Assembly (NCBI GenBank): GCA_964396185.1
Contig: CAYNEI010000039.1
Span: forward strand, 1-21,147
Reading direction: 5' to 3'
DNA length: 21,147 bases
Origin: CAYNEI01 sp964396185
GTDB lineage: Archaea > Thermoplasmatota > SW-10-69-26
Both the position numbers and the translations under genes were made by a program. Below the pieces are notes generated by a model that searched no databases, was not told the DNA's origin, and was given only the letters and a program-made list of their open reading frames with translations. Positions 14,124-21,147 of the stretch are shown here, piece by piece. Within the stretch, counting starts at the first letter, position 1. Each line of letters begins with the position of its first letter.

Positions 14124-14136
14124 CCTATAATATACC
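14124..14136 (-). promoter_or_regulatory. Strong TATA box of the trp operon
   Basis: The minus strand reads GGTATATTATAGG, the most AT-rich run of the neighbourhood. Its centre lies about 29 bp before ATG 14101. It drives all seven trp genes, since the gaps inside the operon are 50 nt or less. Confidence 0.75.
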
Positions 14137-14197
14137 TTGTTGGATAAGTATGTACATCAACGACGCTCGTGCGACGCCGGCTGCCTCTGGCATAACC

Positions 14198-14205
14198 GAT
14201 AAGTA
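14198..14205 (+). promoter_or_regulatory. TATA-like box of the toxin-antitoxin operon
   Basis: GATAAGTA is centred 27-28 bp before ATG 14229, predicting a leaderless antitoxin message. The same octamer occurs at 14143-14150. A small AACC-AAT-GGTT palindrome (14214-14224) covers the region just before the predicted start and could be an autoregulatory site. Confidence 0.45.
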
Positions 14206-14228
14206 CCCATGACAACCAATGGTTACCC

Positions 14229-14423
14229 ATGGCGGACATCACGTCCATCCAGCTCCCGAAGTCCACCCGAGATCGGCTTCGCAAGTTCGGGCACAAGGGC
14301 CAGACGTGGGCCGAGATCCTGGAGAACCTCATGGAGCGGGTCGAATACGAGGAGTTCATGGAGGAGCAGTACCGCCGGCTCGACGAGGACCGGGACAACT
14401 TCGTTCCCCTGGATGAGGCGTGA
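14229..14423 (+). CDS. RelB-like antitoxin, ribbon-helix-helix type
   Basis: A 64-aa protein beginning MADITSIQLPKSTRDRLRKF, the beta-strand plus helix of archaeal ribbon-helix-helix antitoxins, followed by a charged, acidic C-terminal helix (MERVEYEEFMEEQYRRLDED) that would wrap the toxin. The stop TGA overlaps the toxin start in TGATG, as in many such pairs. It probably binds its own promoter and neutralises the RelE-type toxin. It is divergent from trpE. Confidence 0.8.
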   Translation: MADITSIQLPKSTRDRLRKFGHKGQTWAEILENLMERVEYEEFMEEQYRRLDEDRDNFVPLDEA

Positions 14424-14698
14424 TGACCCGAGAGGTGCTCCTCCACCCCAGTGCCCTCAAAACGTTCCGGGCGCTCCCCGAGCAAGAGCGGTCGCGGGTT
14501 CGTGAAGCGCTCAGACGCGCTGTCGAGGATCCTTTCCGCAAGCGCAGCGGGGCTGACATCCGCAAGCTCAAGGGCACCCACGGGCGCCAGGACCTGTACC
14601 GGGTGCGGGTCGGGGAGCTGCGGATCGTGTATGCAGTAGAAGACGACGTGGTGCTTGTCTCGGATCTTTTCCGGCGGGGAGAGGGGTACGATGTTTGA
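14423..14698 (+). CDS. RelE/ParE-superfamily toxin
   Basis: A 91-aa protein with the RelE fold pattern: an N-terminal strand (REVLLHPSALKTFRALPE), a helix pair, KLKGTHGRQDLYRVRVGELR and RIVYAVEDDVVLVSDLFRRG. The KLKG...LYRVRVG...RIVY series holds the basic and aromatic residues typical of ribosome-dependent mRNA endonucleases, though ParE-type gyrase poisons share the fold. ATG 14423 overlaps the antitoxin stop; GTG 14420 is possible. It converges on the membrane-protein gene with a 12-bp gap. Confidence 0.85.
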   Translation: MTREVLLHPSALKTFRALPEQERSRVREALRRAVEDPFRKRSGADIRKLKGTHGRQDLYRVRVGELRIVYAVEDDVVLVSDLFRRGEGYDV

Positions 14699-14710
14699 GG
14701 GTGCGTTCAC

Positions 14711-15814
14711 CTAGCTAACATCCCGTTCGATCCCCCGTGCATCCCCTGCGCTTAGCCCCAACTGGTCCGCCAGCGTCGCCAACACATCCCGCTCGCGGTC
14801 GGTGACCGTTCCGTCGACCAGCGCGCTCTCGAGGGCGGCCTGGTAGATCTCGCGGGCCCTGCGATCGCGGTACTCCTCCGTGTCCTCGACGCCGGGCATG
14901 ATGCGATCCGCGACGGCCTCACCCACGCGCTCGACCCGCCGGAAGAAGAGCCCGATCAGCACAGCGGCGCCCACGCCGAACCACACGCCCTCGACGCCGA
15001 TCGAGCGCTCGACGAGCTCGCTGGCCGTTAGGAAGACCACGGCGAAGACGGCGGCGATGGTGCTTTTCTCGACGGCCAGGCGGACCCTGAGGTCGATGCC
15101 GAAGAGCTGGTGACGGAGGATGCCGTAGCCGGTCAACAGCGGGAAAGTGACGATCTGGGCGACGTAGAGGGCGCGGCCGAGAACGAGCGCCTCCACCGAA
15201 CCGAACATGCCCCGCGACACGAACCAGGGCAGCACCAGGAAGTTCGCGACGGATACGAGGAGCAGCGCATCGCGGACAAAGAACGCAGCCGCGTAGACCC
15301 CCGCCCTGGCCCGGCGGGCCGACCCTAGGGGGGCCCGGCTCCACGCCGACAGGACGACGGCGAGCGCGTAGAGGAGGATGGGCAGAGAGACCGCGGCGAA
15401 GGCGTGGGCGAGGGGACCGTATGCGAACTCGATGGCGCCGCCGATGATGACGGGGCCCTCAAGGAAACCCTCGGGGACGGCGAACATGAGGCCGGCCCAT
15501 GTCCCGCAAAGGATCCAGACGGCACCGAGGACGACGGGGTGTCGAAGTGGTCGGGCGAGCGGGGTCTCCAGGGTCCCGAGGAAGACGGGATAGACGCCGA
15601 CGGATCCGATCCAGAAGAGGAAGAACGTGAACAGGCCCGCCCACGTGACCGCGACGGAGTCGAATGCGAGGTGGATCGCTACCGCGGTGGAAGAGAGCGC
15701 CTCGAGGAGCAGAAGCAGGGCTAGCGCCCGGTTCTGCAGGCGATCCGGCCTGGCCAGGTAAACGATGGCGGCCAGCGTGAAACCCAGGACCGCTCCCGCC
15801 AGGAAGCCAACCAT
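14711..15814 (-). CDS. Multi-pass membrane protein with 7TM-like sensor region and short helical tail, paralog A
   Basis: A 367-aa protein with about nine predicted membrane helices: roughly seven through residue 220, reminiscent of the 7TM regions of sensor kinases, then the conserved LRHQLFGIDLRVRLAVEKST hinge and two more helices (about 235-290). No kinase domain follows. Instead a ~50-aa soluble helical tail (IYQAALESALVDGTVTDRER and LATLADQLGLSAGDA) resembles TerB-like or short acidic helical bundles. It is the last of four paralogs in a row. ATG 15814 was chosen; the gap to the preceding gene is 36 nt. Function unknown; sensing or scaffolding at the membrane is inference. Confidence 0.8.
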   Translation of the reverse strand: MVGFLAGAVLGFTLAAIVYLARPDRLQNRALALLLLLEALSSTAVAIHLAFDSVAVTWAGLFTFFLFWIGSVGVYPVFLGTLETPLARPLRHPVVLGAVWILCGTWAGLMFAVPEGFLEGPVIIGGAIEFAYGPLAHAFAAVSLPILLYALAVVLSAWSRAPLGSARRARAGVYAAAFFVRDALLLVSVANFLVLPWFVSRGMFGSVEALVLGRALYVAQIVTFPLLTGYGILRHQLFGIDLRVRLAVEKSTIAAVFAVVFLTASELVERSIGVEGVWFGVGAAVLIGLFFRRVERVGEAVADRIMPGVEDTEEYRDRRAREIYQAALESALVDGTVTDRERDVLATLADQLGLSAGDARGIERDVS

Positions 15815-15850
15815 GAGCCCAAGGGACCAGGCGGGTGCTAGCAGCGGCGT

Positions 15851-16960
15851 TCAGACCACCCCCCGCCCGCCTAAGGCCGCTCGCTCTAAGTCGAGAGCCT
15901 CTTTGCTGGACAGGCCCAACTGGTCGGCCAACGTGGCCAGCGCCGAGCGCTCCTTGTCCGTGATCTCGCCATCCTCAAGCACGGACTCTAGCGTGGCTTG
16001 GTACACCTCGTGCTTGCGCACGGTGCGGTACTCGGCTGTGTCCTGGACGTTCGGCATCGCCTTGTCCGAGACGCGTTCGGCCACACGCTGTAGCGGAGCC
16101 AGCGCGAAGAGCAACCCACCGGCCACCAGGATCCCGACGACCGAGCCCACTTGATCTGAGAGCCACAGCGCGGTCAGCTCGCTGACGATGAAGAAGGCGG
16201 CCACGAAGAAGGCGACCAGCGTGGACTGGCGGATCGTCCACTTCACCTTGAGATCGATATCCAGGAGCTGGTAGCGTAGCAGACCGTAGGCCAGGAGCAG
16301 GACCATCACGAGGGGCGCGGTGTTGGTGAGCGCGATCTCGGCTTCCGGGCTCGCGAGGTCGCCGCCGATCGCCCATGAACCGACCACGACGACGGCCACG
16401 GCATCGCGCACGCCGAAGGCGACGGCGTAGATGCGCGCTCGGTCCCGCGCAGGAGTGCCAGGCTGCGCGCGGCGGAAGGCATCGAAGGCCGCTGCCAAGC
16501 CGTAGATGTAGGCGAGGACGATGCTCCCGAAGAGCCCCTTAGCGAACGGCCCCATCCAGGTCGCCTCCCAGGAGCTGGCGCCGAATGGAGCGAGATCGAT
16601 CCAGAAGAGGGTGGGCGCCAGGGGACGCAGGAGGATCGCAGCGAAGCCCACGATCCACAGGCCGGCGAGGACGTACCGTTGCCGAAACGGGCGAACCAGG
16701 GGGGTATCCAGGGTTGCCAGGAACGTGAGGTAGGCCGGCAGGATGAGGGTCACGGGCACGGTGGCCGCCAACCTCCACGCGGCGGCCTGCGCCGGTACAT
16801 CGGTGAGGTAGGTGAGCCCAGCCACGGTGCCCACGGTGACGCCCTCGACCAGGAGAACCAGCGCCAACCGCCGGTTGACGGACCGGTGCGGTGCCGAGCC
16901 GTAGACCCAGGCGGAGAGCGCCAGTGCTGTGACCATCACCGTGGCGCCGAGCAACCCCAA
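15851..16960 (-). CDS. Multi-pass membrane protein, paralog B
   Basis: A 369-aa paralog of A with the same layout: about seven helices, the hinge LRYQLLDIDLKVKWTIRQST, two further helices and the tail VYQATLESVLEDGEITDKER with LATLADQLGLSSKEA. The tail is the closest match to A, pointing to recent duplication of this pair. The start is uncertain. TTG 16960 gives an N-terminus aligning with paralog A; a GGAGGTGG sequence (16987-16994) lies 6 nt before an in-frame CTG at 16981 and could start translation there. It follows paralog C by about 21 nt or less, so they are one transcript. Confidence 0.8.
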   Translation of the reverse strand: MGLLGATVMVTALALSAWVYGSAPHRSVNRRLALVLLVEGVTVGTVAGLTYLTDVPAQAAAWRLAATVPVTLILPAYLTFLATLDTPLVRPFRQRYVLAGLWIVGFAAILLRPLAPTLFWIDLAPFGASSWEATWMGPFAKGLFGSIVLAYIYGLAAAFDAFRRAQPGTPARDRARIYAVAFGVRDAVAVVVVGSWAIGGDLASPEAEIALTNTAPLVMVLLLAYGLLRYQLLDIDLKVKWTIRQSTLVAFFVAAFFIVSELTALWLSDQVGSVVGILVAGGLLFALAPLQRVAERVSDKAMPNVQDTAEYRTVRKHEVYQATLESVLEDGEITDKERSALATLADQLGLSSKEALDLERAALGGRGVV

Positions 16961-16981
16961 CGGCTCAGGGACGAAGGCCAG

Positions 16982-18106
16982 TTAAGCCACCTCCTCGGCT
17001 GCCCGGCTCTCGATGCGATGCGCCTCGTCCTCGTTCAAACCCAAGCTCTCCCGGAACCGGTCAAGCAACGCGCGCTCGCTCACATCGATGGCGCCGTCGC
17101 TCCAGGCTGTGGCAGCAGCCTCCTCGTACGCACGGCGGCGCTCGTCGGGAGACATCTCCTGCACCGGCTTCACACCCGGCATCGCCTTGTCGCTCACGCG
17201 CTCCGCGAAGCGCTGCAAGGGGGTCAGGGCGAAGACGAGCACGCCACCCGCGACCAGCCCGAGCCACGCCCGGTCCTCCCCGAATACCACCTGGGCACCC
17301 TCGCTCACCAGGAAGATCACAGCCAGGAACACGGCTGCGACGGTGCTCTGCTTGATCGTCCATTTGACCTTCACGTCGATGCCTAGGAGCTGGTGGCGGA
17401 GGAAGCCGTAGGGCAGGAGAACGAGGTAGACCCCGAAGCCGATGTACTGGAGCGCCGTCCCGACCGACCACAATGTTAGGTCGGTGGCGTAAGGCGTCAA
17501 CATATAGACAGGGAAGGAAGCGGCCCAGAACATGTCGCGCGTCCCGAAAGCGCCGGCGTAGATCCCTGCCTGGACACGCGCCGCGCTCGCCGGCGGGGCG
17601 CGCCGGTGGAGGGATACGGCGACCACGAGGCCGAACAGCAGCGCGGCGGCCCACGGCAAGTGGAAGGCCCAGCCGGCTGCGCTCCAGTCCACATCCCACG
17701 TGGCGTACACCACGGGCTGGACCCCATCGATCAACGTCCACGGCGAGGCCACGACCACGCCCGCGGCGACGAGGCCTGTCGCGAGCAGGATCTGCCTCGC
17801 CGTGCGAGTGGCGAGCGGATGAGCAAGCGGCGTGTCTAGCGTTCCGAGGAAGCCTAGGTAGGCTACAGCGAGGGGACCGACGAAGGCCAACTGGGTCACG
17901 CGGAGGGCCCAGACGTCGCCCGCTTCCTGCATCCCAGACTCGAGCCCCCACAGGAGCCACACCATGCCCTCCAGGGCGAGCACCACGGCCAGCATCCGGT
18001 TCTGGAAGCAGCCGGGCCGGGCGCGGTAAACGACCCAGGCGATGGCCCACGTGGCAGCGAAGAAAACGAACCCGGGGAGCCCCCACGCGTTGAGCTCCCA
18101 GGCCAC
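16982..18106 (-). CDS. Multi-pass membrane protein, paralog C
   Basis: A 374-aa member of the same set. After about seven membrane helices it has LRHQLLGIDVKVKWTIKQST, two helices (AAVFLAVIFLVSEGAQ, AWLGLVAGGVLVFAL) and PLQRFAERVSDKAMPGV, which leads to a more diverged tail (AYEEAAATAWSDGAIDVSER, then FRESLGLNEDEAHRIE). GTG 18106 is used, with GAGGGTGG a few bases upstream as a likely ribosome site. The gap of 62 nt to paralog D holds nothing else. Confidence 0.8.
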   Translation of the reverse strand: MAWELNAWGLPGFVFFAATWAIAWVVYRARPGCFQNRMLAVVLALEGMVWLLWGLESGMQEAGDVWALRVTQLAFVGPLAVAYLGFLGTLDTPLAHPLATRTARQILLATGLVAAGVVVASPWTLIDGVQPVVYATWDVDWSAAGWAFHLPWAAALLFGLVVAVSLHRRAPPASAARVQAGIYAGAFGTRDMFWAASFPVYMLTPYATDLTLWSVGTALQYIGFGVYLVLLPYGFLRHQLLGIDVKVKWTIKQSTVAAVFLAVIFLVSEGAQVVFGEDRAWLGLVAGGVLVFALTPLQRFAERVSDKAMPGVKPVQEMSPDERRRAYEEAAATAWSDGAIDVSERALLDRFRESLGLNEDEAHRIESRAAEEVA

Positions 18107-18168
18107 TTAGACCACCCTCACACGAGCCGATGGGCCACGGGGGCGTTCTGATCCGGGCCGGGCCTGCA

Positions 18169-19500
18169 TCACGGGCTGCTACCTCCACCCCGATCCTCCT
18201 CCACCTGCGCGCGCAGCTCGAACGCGCGCCCCGCGTCGATGCCGAGGTCGGCTGCCAGGTGGGCCAGCGTCCGCTCCTCCTCCCGGGTGAGGCGAGCGTC
18301 GACCAGGAAACGCTGGAGGACATCACGGTAGCGGGTCTCGCGCTCCGTGGCCCCGGCAGTCTCCCCGGCAGCCTCGGGTGCCGTGACCGGCACAGCCCTT
18401 TCGGCCACCCGGTCCGCGAACCGCGAGAGCGGCGCGATGGCGAACACCAGCATTCCGGCGGCCAGGATGCCGACGTAGCTGCTGCCGAGCGTGGCGCCGA
18501 AGAACTCCTGGGCGGCCTCGCTCACGATGAAGAAGACCGCGATGAAGATCCCGGCGAGGGTGGTCTTGCTGATGCCCCAGCGGACCTTCACCTCGATGCC
18601 CAGGAGCTGGTGGCGCAGGATGGCGTAGGCGAGCAGCAGGGGAAATGCGAGGTCCCATAGCCCGCCGAGCACCGTATGCACAGAACCCCCCAGACCCGGC
18701 CCGATCACATGTACCGCCGCTGCCGCGATCCCGGATACCGTCGCAAGCGCGATGGCCCCTGTGAAACGCGGAAGCCCGGGATCGCGGCGCAGTCTCCCCT
18801 GGAGCGCCAGGAGGGCGAGGAGACCGAAGACCGGAAGGAACGAGCCAACGTTGGCCACCACGGCTCCGGTCTCACCGACTCCGGGGAACCCCGTTGTTGT
18901 CCAATCTCGGATCAAGGCACCGGCGCGATGGAGGGCATTGTGGAGGTGGATCAGCGCGAAGGACAGGGACAGGAGCAATAGATCGGCCTTAGGCGAGCCA
19001 CCGCGATCCATGAGATACTCACGCAGGTAGACGAAGGCGATGAGGCCGTAGGTGGCCAGGAAAAGCCGGGCTCCCCACCTCAGTGGCCCGGGTCCCCCGG
19101 CGAAGAGAGCCTCTGCCCCCCCGCTCCCCCAGTACCAAGAGGGGTTCACCAGGTATGCGAGGGGCCAGACGGCGATGAGGCAGGCGAAGACCAGGCTACC
19201 CACGGGGCCGGTTCTGACAAACGAGCGACGACGTGGATAGATGGACGCGAAATACAGGAAGCTCGGTGCGAGTGGAAGCAAAACGAACGGGATCATGTGC
19301 TCAAGGAAGGCCGTGCGGGCTGGATCCTGGGAAGCATCCGCGAACGCGGTAACAATGGACATGACGCCGTGTAAGCCAAGGGGAAGCGCCAGTGCCTGGT
19401 TCGGCCGCCTGCCCGCGGCGACGTAGAGCAAGAGGCCCGCCAGCGCGAGCATCGAGATCCCGGCCAGCAGCCGCGGTAGATACACCGGGTCAAACGCCAC
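18169..19500 (-). CDS. Multi-pass membrane protein, paralog D (longer N-terminal region)
   Basis: A 443-aa, most diverged member. The N-terminal ~270 residues contain about eight hydrophobic helices with longer loops than in A-C. The shared core follows: LRHQLLGIEVKVRWGISKTT, then IFIAVFFIVSEAAQEFF, a helix (YVGILAAGMLVFAIAPLSRF) and a tail (VLQRFLVDARLTREEERTLA, LAADLGIDAG). GTG 19500 is preferred because GGAGG (19509-19513) lies 8 nt upstream and the frame then clears the preceding lipoprotein gene; ATG 19563 would overlap that gene by 23 nt. It is the first of the four membrane genes and follows the lipoproteins closely. Confidence 0.78.
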   Translation of the reverse strand: MAFDPVYLPRLLAGISMLALAGLLLYVAAGRRPNQALALPLGLHGVMSIVTAFADASQDPARTAFLEHMIPFVLLPLAPSFLYFASIYPRRRSFVRTGPVGSLVFACLIAVWPLAYLVNPSWYWGSGGAEALFAGGPGPLRWGARLFLATYGLIAFVYLREYLMDRGGSPKADLLLLSLSFALIHLHNALHRAGALIRDWTTTGFPGVGETGAVVANVGSFLPVFGLLALLALQGRLRRDPGLPRFTGAIALATVSGIAAAAVHVIGPGLGGSVHTVLGGLWDLAFPLLLAYAILRHQLLGIEVKVRWGISKTTLAGIFIAVFFIVSEAAQEFFGATLGSSYVGILAAGMLVFAIAPLSRFADRVAERAVPVTAPEAAGETAGATERETRYRDVLQRFLVDARLTREEERTLAHLAADLGIDAGRAFELRAQVEEDRGGGSSP

Positions 19501-19540
19501 CTGACTCGCCTCCAGGGACAGAGCACACCCGTGTGCGCAT

Positions 19541-20389
19541 TCACCCCACCCCCGGCCCGGCACCCTCGAGGAAACGGAAGGTACCCTCGAAGGCGGCCTC
19601 GCTGAACATCACGACCTGGGCGCCGGGGGTGCTGCACGGCTCGCTGCCTAGCACCTCGGAAACGACCGAGCCCGGACGCGGCTGGCAACCGGCAGGAACG
19701 CCGGTCGCCACCGCGAGGTCGGAGTATGCGTAATCGAAGACCGCGAGCCCGTGCTCGGTCGCTTGCCAGAGGCGGGTGACCCCGGGTTCAGAGGCCCCAG
19801 GGGGCGCGACTGCCTCGTCGACGGTCAGGAACCGGCCATCGTGGTCCGAGACCCAGGAGCCGCCCTGGACGATAGGGCCGGCCGAGGCGACCGCCGCGTC
19901 CGCCGTGGCCGGGAAGATGTCGAGACCCACGGCCCCGAAGGCATCGATCTGGCGAGGACTATCCGTGTACATGGCCACGAGGTACAACTCGACCGATGCC
20001 GTGTCGAGCGTCACGCCGTGTACGCTCGGGGGCTCGATGATGATGCCGAGATCGGAGAAACCGAGGGCCCCGTCCGCGAGCGAGGCCTCCTCGCAAGTGA
20101 TCACCCCCATCGCGGCGACGCCCATCCCGGTCGGGACAGGCGCACCGAGCATCGTGCGCGTGTCGGCGGCCGTGAAGCCCTGTGGCAGCAGAGCCTGCAA
20201 CACCGCCCGATCGCGGAACACGGCCAGTGCGACCTCCGAGCAACCGTCGAGGTCGTTCTCGACTTCGACGATCACTGCGGTTCCTGAACCTGTATCGTCA
20301 GGGGCGCTGACGGGCGCGTCGTCGCCGCCGATGCAGCCGGCCAGCGTCGACGTGACAAGGAGGACGAGCGCGAGCCACGCCCACCTCAA
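19541..20389 (-). CDS. Lipoprotein with LPxGF repeat-type domain, copy 2
   Basis: A 282-aa lipoprotein. The start TTG 20389 overlaps the previous stop as TTGA and has GGGAGGGG upstream. It gives a signal peptide RWAWLALVLLVTSTLAGC with the lipobox LAGC at residue 19. The mature part begins with an acidic linker (GGDDAPVSAPDD) and a domain with DGCSE, LPQGF, an ITCEEAS cysteine and IIEPPSVHG; a C-terminal part has CQPRPGS, EPCSTPG and FEGTFRFLEG. The same landmarks occur in the preceding gene. Paired cysteines suggest disulphides outside the cell. The LP-x-GF element recalls acetoacetate-decarboxylase-like proteins, but I cannot confirm this. Likely anchored on the outer face of the membrane. 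Confidence 0.78.
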   Translation of the reverse strand: MRWAWLALVLLVTSTLAGCIGGDDAPVSAPDDTGSGTAVIVEVENDLDGCSEVALAVFRDRAVLQALLPQGFTAADTRTMLGAPVPTGMGVAAMGVITCEEASLADGALGFSDLGIIIEPPSVHGVTLDTASVELYLVAMYTDSPRQIDAFGAVGLDIFPATADAAVASAGPIVQGGSWVSDHDGRFLTVDEAVAPPGASEPGVTRLWQATEHGLAVFDYAYSDLAVATGVPAGCQPRPGSVVSEVLGSEPCSTPGAQVVMFSEAAFEGTFRFLEGAGPGVG

Positions 20390-21147
20390 GGCGCCCCCTC
20401 CCTCACACCTGCCCCCGGGAAGTACTGGAACCGCCCCTGGAAGTCGACGGGACCGAAGAGGATCCCCACGGTCTCGGCGCCCTCGCACGTCGTCGTGCCC
20501 AACACGTCCGCGATAAGCGACCCCGACCGCACCGTGCAGGTCGCCCGTCCTACCGAGGTCGCTCCGTCCTCCCACGCGTACGCGTAGACGACGAGCCCGG
20601 TGGACGTAAGCTGGAACTGGTTCGCGGTCGCGGTGTCGCGCAGGCCCGGCGCGACCGTAACCTCGAACCTGGCGAGCTCTCCCTCGTCGTCGGTGAGGAC
20701 CCCCGTTCCGGTGGTGGCCGCGCCACCCGGGGCCGGCCCGAACGCTGCCTCGATGGCGACCTGGCTGACGGCGAAACCGGTGCCGTCCGTCGCCTCGACG
20801 AGCGTGGACCCGGCCGTGTACTGGTGGACGTTGTAGACGTTCCGTAGGGCGCCCTCGACCGTCGCCCCCTCGACCTCCGGGGGCTCGACGAGGACGACGA
20901 GCTCCGCGGAGGCTGTCGGCCCTTTCTCGAGCGTCGAGCCCTCGCACTCGATCGAGTTGATGGCGACCATGGCGCGGCCGGCAGCGGCGGGGCTTCCGAA
21001 GAACGCCGCCGCGTCGGCGGGCTCGAAGCCCGGCGGGAGGAAGCGGCGGGCGTGGCCCGGATCCACGAGGACCAAGACGAGGATCTCGCCACAACCGTCC
21101 ATGCTTGTGTTAAGGTCGAGGGGGCCGGCGGGGGCGGGGGGCTCCGT
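20386..21147 (-). CDS. Related exported domain protein, copy 1, N-terminus cut by the window edge
   Basis: The frame is open from the window edge (21147) to TGA 20386. An internal ATG at 21102 exists, but the sequence upstream in frame (EPPAPAGPLDLNTS) looks like the proline-rich linker after a lipobox, and the residues after it (DGCGEILVLVLV, then LPPGFEPADAAAF) align with the start of the mature domain of copy 2. The true start and signal peptide are therefore probably beyond this window. Landmarks shared with copy 2 are LPPGF, IECEGS, VEPPEVEG, a late cysteine pair (RATCTVRSGS, TTTCEGAE) and FQGRFQYFPGAG. Stop overlaps the next start by 4 nt, so the two lipoproteins are translated together. 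Function unknown. Confidence 0.75.
   Translation of the reverse strand, partial: TEPPAPAGPLDLNTSMDGCGEILVLVLVDPGHARRFLPPGFEPADAAAFFGSPAAAGRAMVAINSIECEGSTLEKGPTASAELVVLVEPPEVEGATVEGALRNVYNVHQYTAGSTLVEATDGTGFAVSQVAIEAAFGPAPGGAATTGTGVLTDDEGELARFEVTVAPGLRDTATANQFQLTSTGLVVYAYAWEDGATSVGRATCTVRSGSLIADVLGTTTCEGAETVGILFGPVDFQGRFQYFPGAGVREGAP

Noticed and set aside
12764..14212. Long plus-strand open frame (482 codons) opposite trpE
   Set aside because: Antisense shadow of trpE, with no family motif and no promoter at its start.
14120..14212. Plus-strand mini-frame with AAGGAGG before ATG, resembling a trp leader peptide (one Trp codon)
   Set aside because: It is on the strand opposite to trpE, so it cannot act as its attenuator; the G-rich match is most simply the complement of the trpE leader.
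20049..20060. A match to the hairpin spacer motif (ATCGGAGAAA)
   Set aside because: It lies inside the lipoprotein coding sequence without flanking inverted arms, so it is probably chance.

Overview
The window reads as a chromosomal segment of a high-GC archaeon, most likely a euryarchaeote such as a GC-rich Thermoplasmatota lineage; the phylum is inference. The archaeal signs are: a multi-OB-fold replication protein A followed by an RPA-associated protein; KptA; two tRNA genes without an encoded CCA; TATA-like boxes about 25-30 bp ahead of start codons, often with no or very short leaders; and a surface protein ending in a PGF-CTERM-like tail.

Layout. 1-2750 holds elongator tRNA-Met (minus), kptA (minus) and rpiA (plus) diverging from one symmetric TATA element, a Suc_Fer-type thioredoxin-like ferredoxin (plus), about 400 bp of dense hairpins and direct repeats, and tRNA-Lys (minus). 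2825-5987 (minus) holds a 28-aa membrane microprotein, the RPA-associated protein, RPA with recently duplicated OB folds, and a 41-aa zinc ribbon. 6073-7656 holds a small membrane protein and, divergently, a secreted carboxypeptidase-regulatory-like surface protein. 7660-14101 (minus) is a complete seven-gene tryptophan operon in the order trpE-G-D-C-F-B-A, mostly with 4-nt ATGA overlaps, behind a strong TATA box. 14229-14698 (plus) is a RelB/RelE-type toxin-antitoxin pair. 14711-21147 (minus) is an operon-like run of two related lipoproteins (the first cut by the window edge) followed by four paralogous multi-pass membrane proteins with a short helical C-terminal tail.

The most unusual signal is a family of long inverted repeats linked to the tRNA genes. 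The 19-nt 3' end of tRNA-Met (3' T-stem strand, acceptor strand, discriminator and 5 trailer bases) is repeated as a perfect inverted copy just downstream, across an 18-nt spacer. At tRNA-Lys, hairpins of the same geometry carry arms that copy that tRNA's own 3' end, and a near-identical spacer core (GCGCWRTCGGAGAARTG) is shared with the tRNA-Met element. Five hairpins in the window have exactly 18-nt spacers. I do not recognise this as a named element.

How genes work together: trpE-A make tryptophan from chorismate, with rpiA able to feed PRPP synthesis through ribose 5-phosphate. RPA and its partner protein act in single-stranded DNA metabolism. The membrane and lipoprotein block looks like an envelope sensing or assembly module of unknown role.
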